Positions 54,157 to 62,446 of a DNA stretch of 64,000 bases are shown here, piece after piece. Each line of letters begins with the position of its first letter. Positions within the stretch are counted from its first letter, which is position 1. This DNA is from Paenibacillus sp. CF384. Its GTDB lineage: Bacteria > Bacillota > Bacilli > Paenibacillales > Paenibacillaceae. The position numbers and the translations under genes are program-made. The stretch covers positions 124,001-188,000 of the forward strand of contig NZ_FNNV01000002.1 of the NCBI RefSeq assembly GCF_900106745.1, written 5' to 3'. Under the pieces are notes generated by a model. It worked only from the letters and a program-made list of their open reading frames with translations, was not told the DNA's origin and did no database searches.

Positions 54157-54726
54157 ATGGGCTTCCTGAGCGTACTCAGCATGGCTCACAAGCTCGTGAA
54201 GGAACGAGTGTCACCCGGCGACATCGTCATAGACGCCACCTGCGGCAACGGCGTTGACACGCTGTTCCTGGCGGAACTCGTTGGCTCACGCGGGGCCGTC
54301 TATGCTTTCGACATCCAGGAGGAAGCGCTGGAGCGAACGCGGCAGCGATTGAACGACAGTGCGGCAGATGCGGCGCTTCACCTCGTGCATGCGAGTCATG
54401 CCGATATGGTGGCGCATATCCCTGCAGAGGCGTGCGGGAAGGCAGCCGCGGTAATGTTTAACCTCGGCTATCTGCCCGGCGCGGATCAGTCCGTCATTAC
54501 GACGCCTGATGGAACGCTCGCCGCTCTGGAGGCCGCTCTTACGGTCCTTCGGCCTTCCGGTATCTTGACCGTTGTTCTTTATCCCGGTCACCCCGGCGGC
54601 GCCGAGGAAGCCGATGCTGCCGTGCAATGGGCTTCCGCGCTGCCTCAGTCGGTAGCGCAAACGATCCTGTATCGTATGGCGCAGAAACCTGAGGCACCTT
54701 ATTTGCTTGCAATCGAGAAACGATAG
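54157..54726 (+). CDS. ytqB: Class I SAM-dependent methyltransferase (YtqB-like)
   Basis: 189 residues, starting 1 bp after the ytqA stop. The SAM-binding motif is VIDATCGNGVDTLFLAELVG (about 23-42), with DIQEEALERT for the acidic ribose contact and VMFNLGYLPGAD as motif IV. The pair ytqA-ytqB is conserved in Firmicutes; a tRNA- or rRNA-related role is likely for this group. Confidence 0.9.
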   Translation: MGFLSVLSMAHKLVKERVSPGDIVIDATCGNGVDTLFLAELVGSRGAVYAFDIQEEALERTRQRLNDSAADAALHLVHASHADMVAHIPAEACGKAAAVMFNLGYLPGADQSVITTPDGTLAALEAALTVLRPSGILTVVLYPGHPGGAEEADAAVQWASALPQSVAQTILYRMAQKPEAPYLLAIEKR

Positions 54727-54801
54727 TGTAATCATCGTGGTGGGACAAGCCGGCTTCTTGAGGAAAACCTGATTAGCTAAATTATGAGGAGGTCATTATT
54801 C

Positions 54802-55209
54802 ATGGCAGTTCGTAAACTTGAGCATGTAGGCATCATGGTATCCGATTTGGAGAAATCGATCGCATTCTATACCGAGATTGTTGGTTTGAAGTACCTGTAC
54901 ACGTTGAAGCATTCCAACAACGTCATCCGCCTTGCTTTCCTTTCCGGCACAGATGGCGGGGAGTCCGAAGTCGAGCTGATCGAAGGTTACAACGGTCAAT
55001 TGTCAGATGAAGGACGCACGCATCATGTGGCATTCACGGTCGACGATGTGGATGCAGAATTTAAACGCATCACGGATCTTGGCGTCCCGCTTAAAGATAC
55101 CGAAATTACAATGTTGCCTAATGGCGCTCGTTATTTCTTCTTCTACGGCCCGGACGGCGAGTTCCTAGAAATGTTCCAGCCTGCTGCACAACCACAAGCC
55201 TTATTGTAA
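54802..55209 (+). CDS. VOC-family protein (glyoxalase-like)
   Basis: 135 residues from ATG at 54802, preceded by GAGGAGGT. It shows two beta-alpha-beta-beta-beta units: KLEHVGIMVSDLEKSIAFY and HHVAFTVDDVDAEFKRI, ending YFFFYGPDGEFLEMFQ. His and Glu metal ligands of lactoylglutathione lyase or methylmalonyl-CoA epimerase-type proteins are in place (H near 8, E near 63, H near 77, E near 124). Substrate unknown. It begins about 75 bp after ytqB. Confidence 0.85.
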   Translation: MAVRKLEHVGIMVSDLEKSIAFYTEIVGLKYLYTLKHSNNVIRLAFLSGTDGGESEVELIEGYNGQLSDEGRTHHVAFTVDDVDAEFKRITDLGVPLKDTEITMLPNGARYFFFYGPDGEFLEMFQPAAQPQALL

Positions 55210-55249
55210 TTTGAGGAAACCAGGAAGTTTAGACAGAGGAGTGATTGAA

Positions 55250-56215
55250 TTGACACAGACTTACCCGTTGCAATTTAAACCCGAAATGAAAGAAAGAATC
55301 TGGGGAGGCCGCGCACTGGAGCAATTCGGCCTTGAGCTGCCGGAAGGCGCCATCGGCGAAGGCTGGATGATCGGCGATCATCCGAACGGCACGACCAAAG
55401 TCATGAACGGCGCGCTCGCCGGACTTGGACTGGACGACATTCGCGAGAAATACGGTCGCGAATATTTCGGTACGAAAGGCTACGCCGAGAATGGCCGTTT
55501 CCCGCTTCTGATCAAGCTGCTGGATTGCAATGACGATCTATCCATTCAAGTGCATCCTACCGATGCTTACGAGGGACTTCCCGAAGGCGAGCTTGGCAAA
55601 ACCGAAATGTGGTACATATTGGCTGCAGAGCCCGGCGCTAAAATCATCTACGGCCTCAAAGAAGGCGTTGACCGCACTGCCCTCGCAGCTGCAATCGAAG
55701 AAGGCCGCGTTATGGATTGCCTGCAAGAAGTACCGGTCGAAGCCGGAGATGCGTTCTATATTCCAGCCGGCACGGTTCACGCGCTGTGCGCAGGCGTTGT
55801 AGTCGCTGAAATTCAACAAAACTCCGACACTACTTACCGGGTGTTTGACTACAATCGCCCGGGTCTGGACGGCAAGCTTCGTGAGCTGCACGTGGAAGAC
55901 TCCCTCAATGTTACCGCTTATGAAGGCGCTGGCGCGAGCCGCATGAAGACCGATGCGATCGGCGACAATGAATGGCTCACGATTGCAGAGTCCCCTTATT
56001 TTGTCGTTGAGAAAGGTCTTGTACGCGCTCCTTGGAAGCTGACAACGACACCTGAATCATTTGTCATTCTCGTGATTGCAGAAGGAACAGGCTCGCTAAG
56101 CTGGGATGGCGGCACACAAGCCGTCAAAGCCGGCGAATGCTTCCTGCTCCCTGCAAGCCTTGGCGGCTACGAGCTGGACGGCAGCATGACCGTTCTGCGC
56201 AGCGTAACGCCTTAA
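55250..56215 (+). CDS. manA: Class I mannose-6-phosphate isomerase
   Basis: 321 residues from TTG at 55250, with AGAGGAG 8 nt upstream. The first residues are LTQTYPLQFKPEMKERIWGG. Zinc ligands appear in LSIQVHPTD, GKTEMWYIL and FYIPAGTVHALCAG. It interconverts mannose-6-phosphate and fructose-6-phosphate and so feeds mannose into glycolysis or provides GDP-mannose precursors for surface glycans made by the neighbouring glycosyltransferases. Confidence 0.95.
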   Translation: MTQTYPLQFKPEMKERIWGGRALEQFGLELPEGAIGEGWMIGDHPNGTTKVMNGALAGLGLDDIREKYGREYFGTKGYAENGRFPLLIKLLDCNDDLSIQVHPTDAYEGLPEGELGKTEMWYILAAEPGAKIIYGLKEGVDRTALAAAIEEGRVMDCLQEVPVEAGDAFYIPAGTVHALCAGVVVAEIQQNSDTTYRVFDYNRPGLDGKLRELHVEDSLNVTAYEGAGASRMKTDAIGDNEWLTIAESPYFVVEKGLVRAPWKLTTTPESFVILVIAEGTGSLSWDGGTQAVKAGECFLLPASLGGYELDGSMTVLRSVTP

Positions 56216-56225
56216 TACGAACGAA

Positions 56226-56283
56226 GAAGAGGCTGGCTCTCGAATCATCGACTGAGATGATGGCGAGAACCAGCCTCTTTGTT
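56226..56283. terminator. Terminator after manA (bidirectional)
   Basis: AAGAGGCTGG with an inner CTCTCG arm pairs with CGAGAAC and CAGCCTCTT; TTTGTTT follows on the plus strand. It separates manA from the convergent lipoprotein gene. Confidence 0.88.
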
Positions 56284-56287
56284 TACC

Positions 56288-57157
56288 TCACACTTTAATC
56301 ACAAACGGAACAACAAGCACTTTCCCCTGATACTGAAATTGTCCCCATAGCTTATACAAGCCTGCTTTGGGAAACTGAGTATGGAACATGACGCTTGAAC
56401 TCGATCCCGAGCTCATCCCGCTTACGGCATGCACATGCAAATACTGCGTAGCGCTCTCATCCAATATGACGCAATGTCCCGCTGTTCCAAGAAAGGGCTC
56501 CAGCTTAATCGGCTTGCCGGTAGCGGCATCCTTCAACGTAAAGTTCAGCATCGCCATTTCCCCTGCCTTTATCTCCTGCACGTCAGGCATAGCTGTGAGA
56601 GTAACCTCTACACCGGCGACAACCGTTTGCATAGACTCGCTAACCGTAAGCTTCTCACTTGCCGGCTCCTCACCGCCAACCGTGATCCATTTCTTATATA
56701 CCGTGAGCCCGACGTCATCCGGCATAAATTCCGATATAAGCAGAAACCGACCGCCATGCGGAAAGCTCAGCTTTACTTTGAACTTCCCCTGGCCCTCATG
56801 AACCGGATGCACATGCGAGAATGTGGATAAGTCAGCGCTAACTACGATCAGATGCATCAGCTTCGTCATATCTTCTGTAAATCGCTCGACCGGTACACCT
56901 GATGGATCAAGCACCTGCAGCTCTAATCCGATCTCTCGCCCGCTCTGGGCGGACTTCTCCTCCTCTTCGGCTACGATCACTTTATATCCCCGGTCAGATA
57001 CGTTAGTCATTTGATCCTGCTGCAGATAATGAAGCAGACCTCTCGTCGGCGGATCAATCTCCACGTTGCGAAGCGGTTTGCCTGAGCAGCCTCCCAACAG
57101 AAGCACTACGAAACCTGCAATTACCAGACATCTTAGTCTCAACCTCTTGTGCTGCAT
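56288..57157 (-). CDS. Lipoprotein with duplicated His-rich beta domain
   Basis: 289 residues. The lipobox is LLGGC near residue 24. Two similar domains follow, each with a His pair: LMHLIVVSADLSTFSHVHPVHEG-like segment (about 105-125) and HCVILDESATQYLHVHAVSG (about 228-247). The pattern HxxxxSxxxxxxHVHP resembles YtkA-like or CopC-type metal-binding folds, so copper or another metal is a reasonable ligand. It starts 7 bp after the upstream membrane gene on the same strand, and the two probably work together. Confidence 0.65.
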   Translation of the reverse strand: MQHKRLRLRCLVIAGFVVLLLGGCSGKPLRNVEIDPPTRGLLHYLQQDQMTNVSDRGYKVIVAEEEEKSAQSGREIGLELQVLDPSGVPVERFTEDMTKLMHLIVVSADLSTFSHVHPVHEGQGKFKVKLSFPHGGRFLLISEFMPDDVGLTVYKKWITVGGEEPASEKLTVSESMQTVVAGVEVTLTAMPDVQEIKAGEMAMLNFTLKDAATGKPIKLEPFLGTAGHCVILDESATQYLHVHAVSGMSSGSSSSVMFHTQFPKAGLYKLWGQFQYQGKVLVVPFVIKV

Positions 57158-57164
57158 CCGACTT

Positions 57165-58220
57165 TTATCCTTTCCCCTTGGAAGCAGACAGGAAATGAAC
57201 GCCCAGTGAAAGTAAGGTCGCCTCTACAATCGAGCCTGACCATAGCTCTGCCGACCATCCGATGCCATCCACAGCATTCATGTACCCGAAATAAAAGCCC
57301 CACAGCGCAATCGGCAGTGCCCCTGCGATTATTCGCTGAGCCCATATTCTGCCTTCGCCAGCCTTCAAATATCGGTAAAGCAGATCACCCAGCAGACCTG
57401 CGGCACCTGCCATAATAATAGACTGGTAGTACACGAACCCGTCCAGTACATTCATCATCGTCGTAATGATCGCAAACAGCAGCGTTATGGTGCCGAATGG
57501 CAGCTGCCACCGTTTCATTAGCAGAAACACCGGATACATATAGATAAGCGTATCCAGCAAAATGTATGTAAGACCGCGCATCTCGTTACTTTCAGCAACA
57601 ATCCCATTACTGAAGTGGCTTACATACCAATCAACCACAGAGGCCGACGGCAAATTGTACCGGAACGCCCAGGCATACATGAGGAAGAAGCTGACGGCGC
57701 CGACTGTAATGACCAGGGATAGGAAAGCAGGCGCGAACTCCACCCAACTGGGTTTTGTCATTTTCTCATTATGCCAGCTGGCCCGAAACGGACTCGATAA
57801 TATCAATAAACCGCCTAACAGCAGCATCAGATGTGACGGACTCAGCAGCGCTGCCGTGTTTTGCTCAATGCCGAACACAACATGCCAATACATATCGAAC
57901 AGTCCGCCGAGCAGGAAGATCACAACGCCGATTAGACCGAGCCCATATCCGACAGGCGCTGCTTTCGTCCAAGGCAAGCCGGTAGTCCGCTTGGATCGGT
58001 ACAGCAGCCAGCACATCCACATCGCTGAAACCATAAAACCCGAATAAAGAATCGCATGCCACTTTGTAAAGAACGTTTCGACGACCCCGTGATTATGGGC
58101 ATATCCATCCACAAAGATACCGCCGATCAGCCAGATGCCAAATACAATCGTCCAATACTCTTTCGCCGTGCTCACTCGTACTACGCGTGTATTCATAGCC
58201 TGAATCGGAACTGCTTGCAT
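57165..58220 (-). CDS. Multi-helix membrane protein, partner of the His-rich lipoprotein
   Basis: 351 residues from ATG at 58220 with CGGAGGGA upstream. About nine hydrophobic helices with scattered His, Trp and Met residues (YAHNHGVVETFFTKWHAILY, MYWHVVFG, LLSPSHLMLL) suggest heme or metal contact. It is not a recognised transporter family. It is directly followed by a lipoprotein with HxH motifs. A role in metal handling or respiratory assembly is possible but not shown. Confidence 0.6.
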   Translation of the reverse strand: MQAVPIQAMNTRVVRVSTAKEYWTIVFGIWLIGGIFVDGYAHNHGVVETFFTKWHAILYSGFMVSAMWMCWLLYRSKRTTGLPWTKAAPVGYGLGLIGVVIFLLGGLFDMYWHVVFGIEQNTAALLSPSHLMLLLGGLLILSSPFRASWHNEKMTKPSWVEFAPAFLSLVITVGAVSFFLMYAWAFRYNLPSASVVDWYVSHFSNGIVAESNEMRGLTYILLDTLIYMYPVFLLMKRWQLPFGTITLLFAIITTMMNVLDGFVYYQSIIMAGAAGLLGDLLYRYLKAGEGRIWAQRIIAGALPIALWGFYFGYMNAVDGIGWSAELWSGSIVEATLLSLGVHFLSASKGKG

Positions 58221-58742
58221 GGCGCGTCCCTCCGGGATTGTCATTTTGCAAAGGCTGTAAACGCCTTCACATTCTTGTCTTATTGTACTATGCCGGTTTG
58301 TATTTCCACTACCTGGCTGGCTAAAAAAAGAAAGCTGCCGATTAAACGAGGCCGTTGAAAAAGTTCAACTAATGAAAGACACAGACTTTCAATTGCCGTA
58401 GCCAAGGGTTTATATAGCAGTTTATTCGGCTTCCTCCTTGAGTTGTATTAACTACACGACAAACCGAAGCCTGCCGAGAAAAAAAGCAATTAACGTGTAT
58501 AACATGCATTTGAAATACGGAAAACCAGCTATATTCACTTAAAAAAACGTATGAAGTGTACGAAGTACACGTCATACGTCATTTGACACCAGAAAGCAGC
58601 TAATGTGTTGTACGCCTTACATCTCATTTTCGAGCCGTGTGACAGATGATCCCTCGAAGCTCATCACTTTGGCAACCAGAGAGCAATGTCGCAAAAAAAT
58701 CGCTACGATCGCTAGAAAACCTAAGTTCTTCGGTGGCCTCGA
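58221..58742. other. Non-coding region with terminator and A/T-rich sequence
   Basis: About 520 bp. It contains a terminator hairpin at 58541-58578 and a 6-bp GGCTTC/GAAGCC inverted repeat at 58428 and 58468. No array with the 51/62 spacing could be found. Confidence 0.5.
58541..58578 (-). terminator. Strong terminator downstream of the GT-C gene
   Basis: CGTATGACGTGTAC-TTCG-TACACTTCATACG-like arms (one mismatch pair) with an apical TTCG, followed on the minus strand by seven T. It is 165 bp after the stop at 58743. Confidence 0.85.
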
Positions 58743-60017
58743 TTAAAAGGCAGTCTCCTCTTGCTTCTTCCAAACGCCTCTTCGCTCCAGCAGCGCAACA
58801 ATGGCCGCAGCAGCAAATATCGTTAATAGACAGACGAGCGGATAACCATAGCGTCCGAAGGTAATAAATGGTAGATGAATGAACCAATAGTAGAGAAAGG
58901 GCAGCAGCACCGGCAAAATCAGCTTCAACCGTCTGCGGATGCCAAGTACGACGAGTCCCGCAAAACCAGCGAGCACGTACAGCCAGTGCACCACGTTGAT
59001 CGCCGGTCTAGGCAAGCCCGGTACCGGCTTGGAGTAGAAGGGGCTCTCGAAGAGCTGGATGGACTTCCCGACCGTAAACCAGTACGCATAATCGAACGGG
59101 TGATGCTTGAAGCCATAAGCAATGACACGCTGCGCGGCCAGCTTCTCCGCACTGTCGCTGCCCACGAACAGCTTCTGGTCCTTGTATTCCGGATATTGCT
59201 CGAAGAACCCTTTTGGCGGATTGGCCCGTTTGATCAGCGCTCCTAGCAGCATGGGATTACCGGTGGATTTGGTGAATGGAATAAATTCATGAAAGTCGAC
59301 GTAGTTGCGAACCCACCATGGTGAGAGCAGCAGCATGCTGCAAACGCCAACGATAGCCGTATATTTAAATATATCCTTCCAGTTGTAACGCTGCACCAGC
59401 CAGATAATCAGCAAGCAGATCGGTATCAGTGCACATTGCGGTTTGACGTAACAGGCGAGCCCCAGCATGATGCCAACAAACACATAGGCAGATGCCTTCC
59501 GACGCTTCAGCGCATAAATAATGCTGCAAATCAGCAACAAAAAGAGCAGTTTAAACGTCGATTCCGTTAGAATCGCACCAGAGGCAAACAAGTTCGGCAC
59601 ATAAAGCGCATCGAGCAGCACAGCCACAACCGCGACGCGCCTGCCCAGCATTTCGCGAGCGATGATGAAGATGAGATAAACCGAGGCCGCCTGCATCAAG
59701 CACTGGAGCAAACGGAAGCCCATTACAGCAGCATCGCGATCCAGAAACGACAGAAATCCGCTGAGCACAACCGGAACCACCGGCATGATGTAGTTGGTCG
59801 GGTTCATTCCGCTGTTATAAACAAGCGTATGATGCTCGAGCAGCACTTGCGCGGCATGTACATATTTGACGTCATCATTGTTGCGTTTCTCATAGGAGCC
59901 AAGCAAGAAATGGTCGCCGAGCGACAAGACCGTAATCACATGGATGAGTAAAACAGCCGCCATTAGAATCCAAACGAACTTCCGCATCCGGGACGTTTCG
60001 GACCGTAGTGAAAACAA
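58743..60017 (-). CDS. GT-C family membrane glycosyltransferase (GT39/ArnT-like)
   Basis: 424 residues from TTG at 60017 with GGGAG 6 nt upstream. Roughly eleven hydrophobic helices are present. The first external loop holds an acidic pair (YEKRNNDDVKYVHAAQVLL) as in polyprenyl-phosphate sugar-dependent enzymes of the PMT/ArnT group. It is divergent from a DPM1-like synthase gene that could supply its polyprenyl-phosphate-sugar donor. It probably glycosylates a surface protein or polymer. Confidence 0.85.
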   Translation of the reverse strand: MFSLRSETSRMRKFVWILMAAVLLIHVITVLSLGDHFLLGSYEKRNNDDVKYVHAAQVLLEHHTLVYNSGMNPTNYIMPVVPVVLSGFLSFLDRDAAVMGFRLLQCLMQAASVYLIFIIAREMLGRRVAVVAVLLDALYVPNLFASGAILTESTFKLLFLLLICSIIYALKRRKASAYVFVGIMLGLACYVKPQCALIPICLLIIWLVQRYNWKDIFKYTAIVGVCSMLLLSPWWVRNYVDFHEFIPFTKSTGNPMLLGALIKRANPPKGFFEQYPEYKDQKLFVGSDSAEKLAAQRVIAYGFKHHPFDYAYWFTVGKSIQLFESPFYSKPVPGLPRPAINVVHWLYVLAGFAGLVVLGIRRRLKLILPVLLPFLYYWFIHLPFITFGRYGYPLVCLLTIFAAAAIVALLERRGVWKKQEETAF

Positions 60018-60137
60018 AGCATAACTCCCTTTCCATTTAACTGGTATTCTATAAAGAACCGTTTTCTATTATACTATAAAAGATTTGTTGAAAAGCAAGC
60101 CGCGCAAGTAGAAGGATGGGAAAGAAGGTAATACGAG

Positions 60138-60842
60138 ATGCAGCAGCAACGGAGCAGCGATATATTGGTCATTATTCCTGCCTATAACGAAGAAGATACT
60201 CTTGCCCGCACCGTGCAGGAGCTCAAACGTCACACACCTTATGATTTTGTCGTCATCGATGATGGCTCTAAGGACCGCACGCCTGAGATCATTCGCGAAG
60301 AGGGCTATCCTTCCCTTCGCCACGCCGTGAATCTCGGAATTGGCGGCTCGATGCAAAGCGGCTACAAGTATGCAGACCGAGGCGGTTATAAATATGCGAT
60401 TCAACTGGACGCGGACGGGCAGCATCGTCCTGCGGATATTGAGAAGCTTGTGAACGAAATTACTAGTCATGACTATGACATGGTTATCGGCTCGCGTTTT
60501 GTAGAAGCAAGCAGCTACAAGGGAAGCCTCTCCCGCCGACTCGGAATATTCTACTTTCACTGGTTGATTCGGATGCTGACAGGCGTGCCGGTCTACGACC
60601 CGACATCCGGCTTCCGCATCGTCGGACGCCGAGCGATCGAGCTGTTCTCTCGCACCTACCCGACGGATTATCCGGAGGTCGAAGTGCTCGTCAGCTTGTC
60701 CAAGCGAGGCTACAAGCTCAAAGAGATCAGTGTCGAGATGCGCAACCGTCAAGGCGGCTCCTCCTCCATCAACTGGTCCAAATCGATCTATTATATGATG
60801 AAGGTTACGATGTTCTCGCTCATTCGTAAAAGCTTCTCTTAA
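60138..60842 (+). CDS. GT2 polyprenyl-phosphate sugar synthase (DPM1-like)
   Basis: 234 residues. It has VIIPAYNEEDTLARTV, VVIDDGSKDRT, IQLDADGQHRP, VIGSRFV and DPTSGFRIVGRRA, the motif set of dolichyl-phosphate mannose synthase-like enzymes. It transfers a sugar to a polyprenyl phosphate carrier for use by the adjacent GT-C enzyme. The genes after it (DUF2304 and an SMR-like protein) follow closely, as in other GT-C glycosylation clusters. Confidence 0.9.
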   Translation: MQQQRSSDILVIIPAYNEEDTLARTVQELKRHTPYDFVVIDDGSKDRTPEIIREEGYPSLRHAVNLGIGGSMQSGYKYADRGGYKYAIQLDADGQHRPADIEKLVNEITSHDYDMVIGSRFVEASSYKGSLSRRLGIFYFHWLIRMLTGVPVYDPTSGFRIVGRRAIELFSRTYPTDYPEVEVLVSLSKRGYKLKEISVEMRNRQGGSSSINWSKSIYYMMKVTMFSLIRKSFS

Positions 60843-60861
60843 ACGAAAGGATCTCCCCTAG

Positions 60862-61224
60862 ATGAATCAGCTTGTTGCTATTCTCATTACGTTGTTTTTC
60901 CTCGGGCTTATCGTATCGTTCACGGTAACCCATAAATTAAAGGATCGCTACGCGTTTCTCTGGCTGATCACCGCCATTGCCGGCGTTCTGGCCGCGGCTT
61001 GCATCCCGCTGCTCAACCGGTTTGCCTTGTGGATCGGCATCGCCTACATGCCTACCTTCGTGTTTCTGGTCACCATCATCTTCATCCTTGCGCTGCTCGT
61101 GCGGCAGACGATGAGCTTGTCGAACCAGTCGGAGAAAATGAAGACGTTGACGCAGGAATTCGCCGTCATGGAGAAGAAGCTGCTCGATCTTCAGAAGACA
61201 ATGGAAGGACGTGAGACCCTGTGA
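60862..61224 (+). CDS. DUF2304 membrane protein
   Basis: 120 residues with three helices (QLVAILITLFFLGLIVSFTV, FLWLITAIAGVLAAACIPLL, MPTFVFLVTIIFILALLV), the conserved KDRYAFLWL and a C-terminal coiled-coil-like tail (QEFAVMEKKLLDLQ). The family is frequently encoded with polyprenyl-phosphate sugar synthases and GT-C enzymes; its function is not known. It is followed by a 4-bp overlap with the next gene. Confidence 0.85.
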   Translation: MNQLVAILITLFFLGLIVSFTVTHKLKDRYAFLWLITAIAGVLAAACIPLLNRFALWIGIAYMPTFVFLVTIIFILALLVRQTMSLSNQSEKMKTLTQEFAVMEKKLLDLQKTMEGRETL

Positions 61225-61592
61225 ACCTGGTCCAATTCCTTCTCATTCTCGCCAATACGCTCATGCTTGTAAGCGGACAATTTCTATGGAAATACGGACT
61301 CATGCAGCGCGCTAAGCCATTCGAATCGCTGCGCACGATTGTGGAGCTCATGTTCTCGCCCTATATTATGGGCGGATTGTTCATCTATGGCTGCGCAACG
61401 GTGTTGTGGCTGTTTATCGTATCGAAGGTCGACCTCAGCTTGGCTTATCCCATCCAGAGTCTGGCCTACATCATCTCCATCATCGGCGCTTATTACCTGT
61501 TCGGAGAATCATTGTCCGCACTCAAAATCATCGGCTGTCTGCTCATTCTTGCAGGCGTCGCATGCATCGGCTTGTCAGCTCGTTATGCGTAG
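61221..61592 (+). CDS. SMR/EamA-like small membrane protein, likely glycolipid flippase subunit
   Basis: 123 residues from GTG at 61221 overlapping the previous stop. Four helices are seen, with VSGQFLWKYGLMQRAK at the start and SLAYPIQSLAYIISIIGAY in the third. It resembles ArnE/ArnF-type subunits that flip polyprenyl-phosphate aminosugars. It fits as the flippase of the GT2/GT-C glycosylation cluster. Confidence 0.85.
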   Translation: MNLVQFLLILANTLMLVSGQFLWKYGLMQRAKPFESLRTIVELMFSPYIMGGLFIYGCATVLWLFIVSKVDLSLAYPIQSLAYIISIIGAYYLFGESLSALKIIGCLLILAGVACIGLSARYA

Positions 61593-61598
61593 CAACTA

Positions 61599-61652
61599 AA
61601 AAGCACGGTAAAGCTCAGGAGCGATTGGCTCCTGCAGACTTTACCGTGCTTT
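61599..61652. terminator. Bidirectional terminator of the glycosylation cluster
   Basis: AAAGCACGGTAAAG with the inner CAGGAGC arm pairs with GGCTCCTG and CTTTACCGTGCTTT, a very long stem with T- and A-runs on both sides. It serves both this cluster and the convergent DsbA-like gene. Confidence 0.92.
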
Positions 61653-61675
61653 ACTTGTTTAAACACCGCGGTGTT

Positions 61676-62401
61676 TTAGTTCTGCTCGTTCTCGCCGATT
61701 CCGCAGGCGTCATCGGTGCAAACACCCGTGCTGCCGGTCGAAGAAGGATCAAGAATGATCAGCGGCTTCTCTTCTTCCCAGCCCTTCTGCAGAACATCGA
61801 GGAACACGTCACTTTGCAGCGCCCCGGCTACCGCGTATTTGCGGTTGATCACGAAGAACGGTACACCATTCGCGCCAAGCATGGTTGCTTCGCTGGACTC
61901 TGCTTGCACTTCGGCCATGAACGCATCGCCGCCCAGCATCGTCTCCACTTCATCCGGGTTCAAGCCGGCTTCAGCCGCGATCTCGCGGAGCGTATCCATT
62001 TCGGCAATATGCTTGGAATCGGTGAAATACGCCTTGAACAGCAGCTCCGCTACCTCCGTCCGTTTGCCGTGCATGCCTGCAAAATGAATCAAACGATGCG
62101 CATCAAGCGAATTCGCCGGAATCGCATGCTCAAAGTTGAACGTAAGCCCCTGCGCTGCAGCTTGCTGCACCAAATTCTCATGAAGCTGGATGGAACGCTC
62201 ACGGCTTACACCGTATTTGTCCGCTACCAATCCATACACATCATGCTTCGGATATTTCTCCGCATTCGGGTCCAGCTGGAAGCTGCGATAGACGACCTCC
62301 ACCTGATCTTTATGCTCGAACTGATCCAGCCCCTTCTCGAAGAGACGCTTGCCGATATAACAAAACGGACACGCAATGTCCGACCAAATTTCAACTTTCA
62401 T
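61676..62401 (-). CDS. DsbA-family (FrnE-like) thiol-disulfide oxidoreductase
   Basis: 241 residues. CPFCYIGK near residue 11 is the active-site CxxC in the usual FrnE context (MKVEIWSDIACPFCYIGKRL-like start), and NGVPFFVINRKY is the cis-Pro region near 170. AAGGAG precedes the start; a GTG 6 bp upstream is also possible. The C-terminus has two extra Cys (GVCTDDACG). It is cytoplasmic (no signal peptide) and probably handles oxidative thiol damage. Confidence 0.9.
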   Translation of the reverse strand: MKVEIWSDIACPFCYIGKRLFEKGLDQFEHKDQVEVVYRSFQLDPNAEKYPKHDVYGLVADKYGVSRERSIQLHENLVQQAAAQGLTFNFEHAIPANSLDAHRLIHFAGMHGKRTEVAELLFKAYFTDSKHIAEMDTLREIAAEAGLNPDEVETMLGGDAFMAEVQAESSEATMLGANGVPFFVINRKYAVAGALQSDVFLDVLQKGWEEEKPLIILDPSSTGSTGVCTDDACGIGENEQN

Positions 62402-62446
62402 CTTCACTTCACTCCTTCATCTGATAAGCCCATTATAGCCGCTTTG

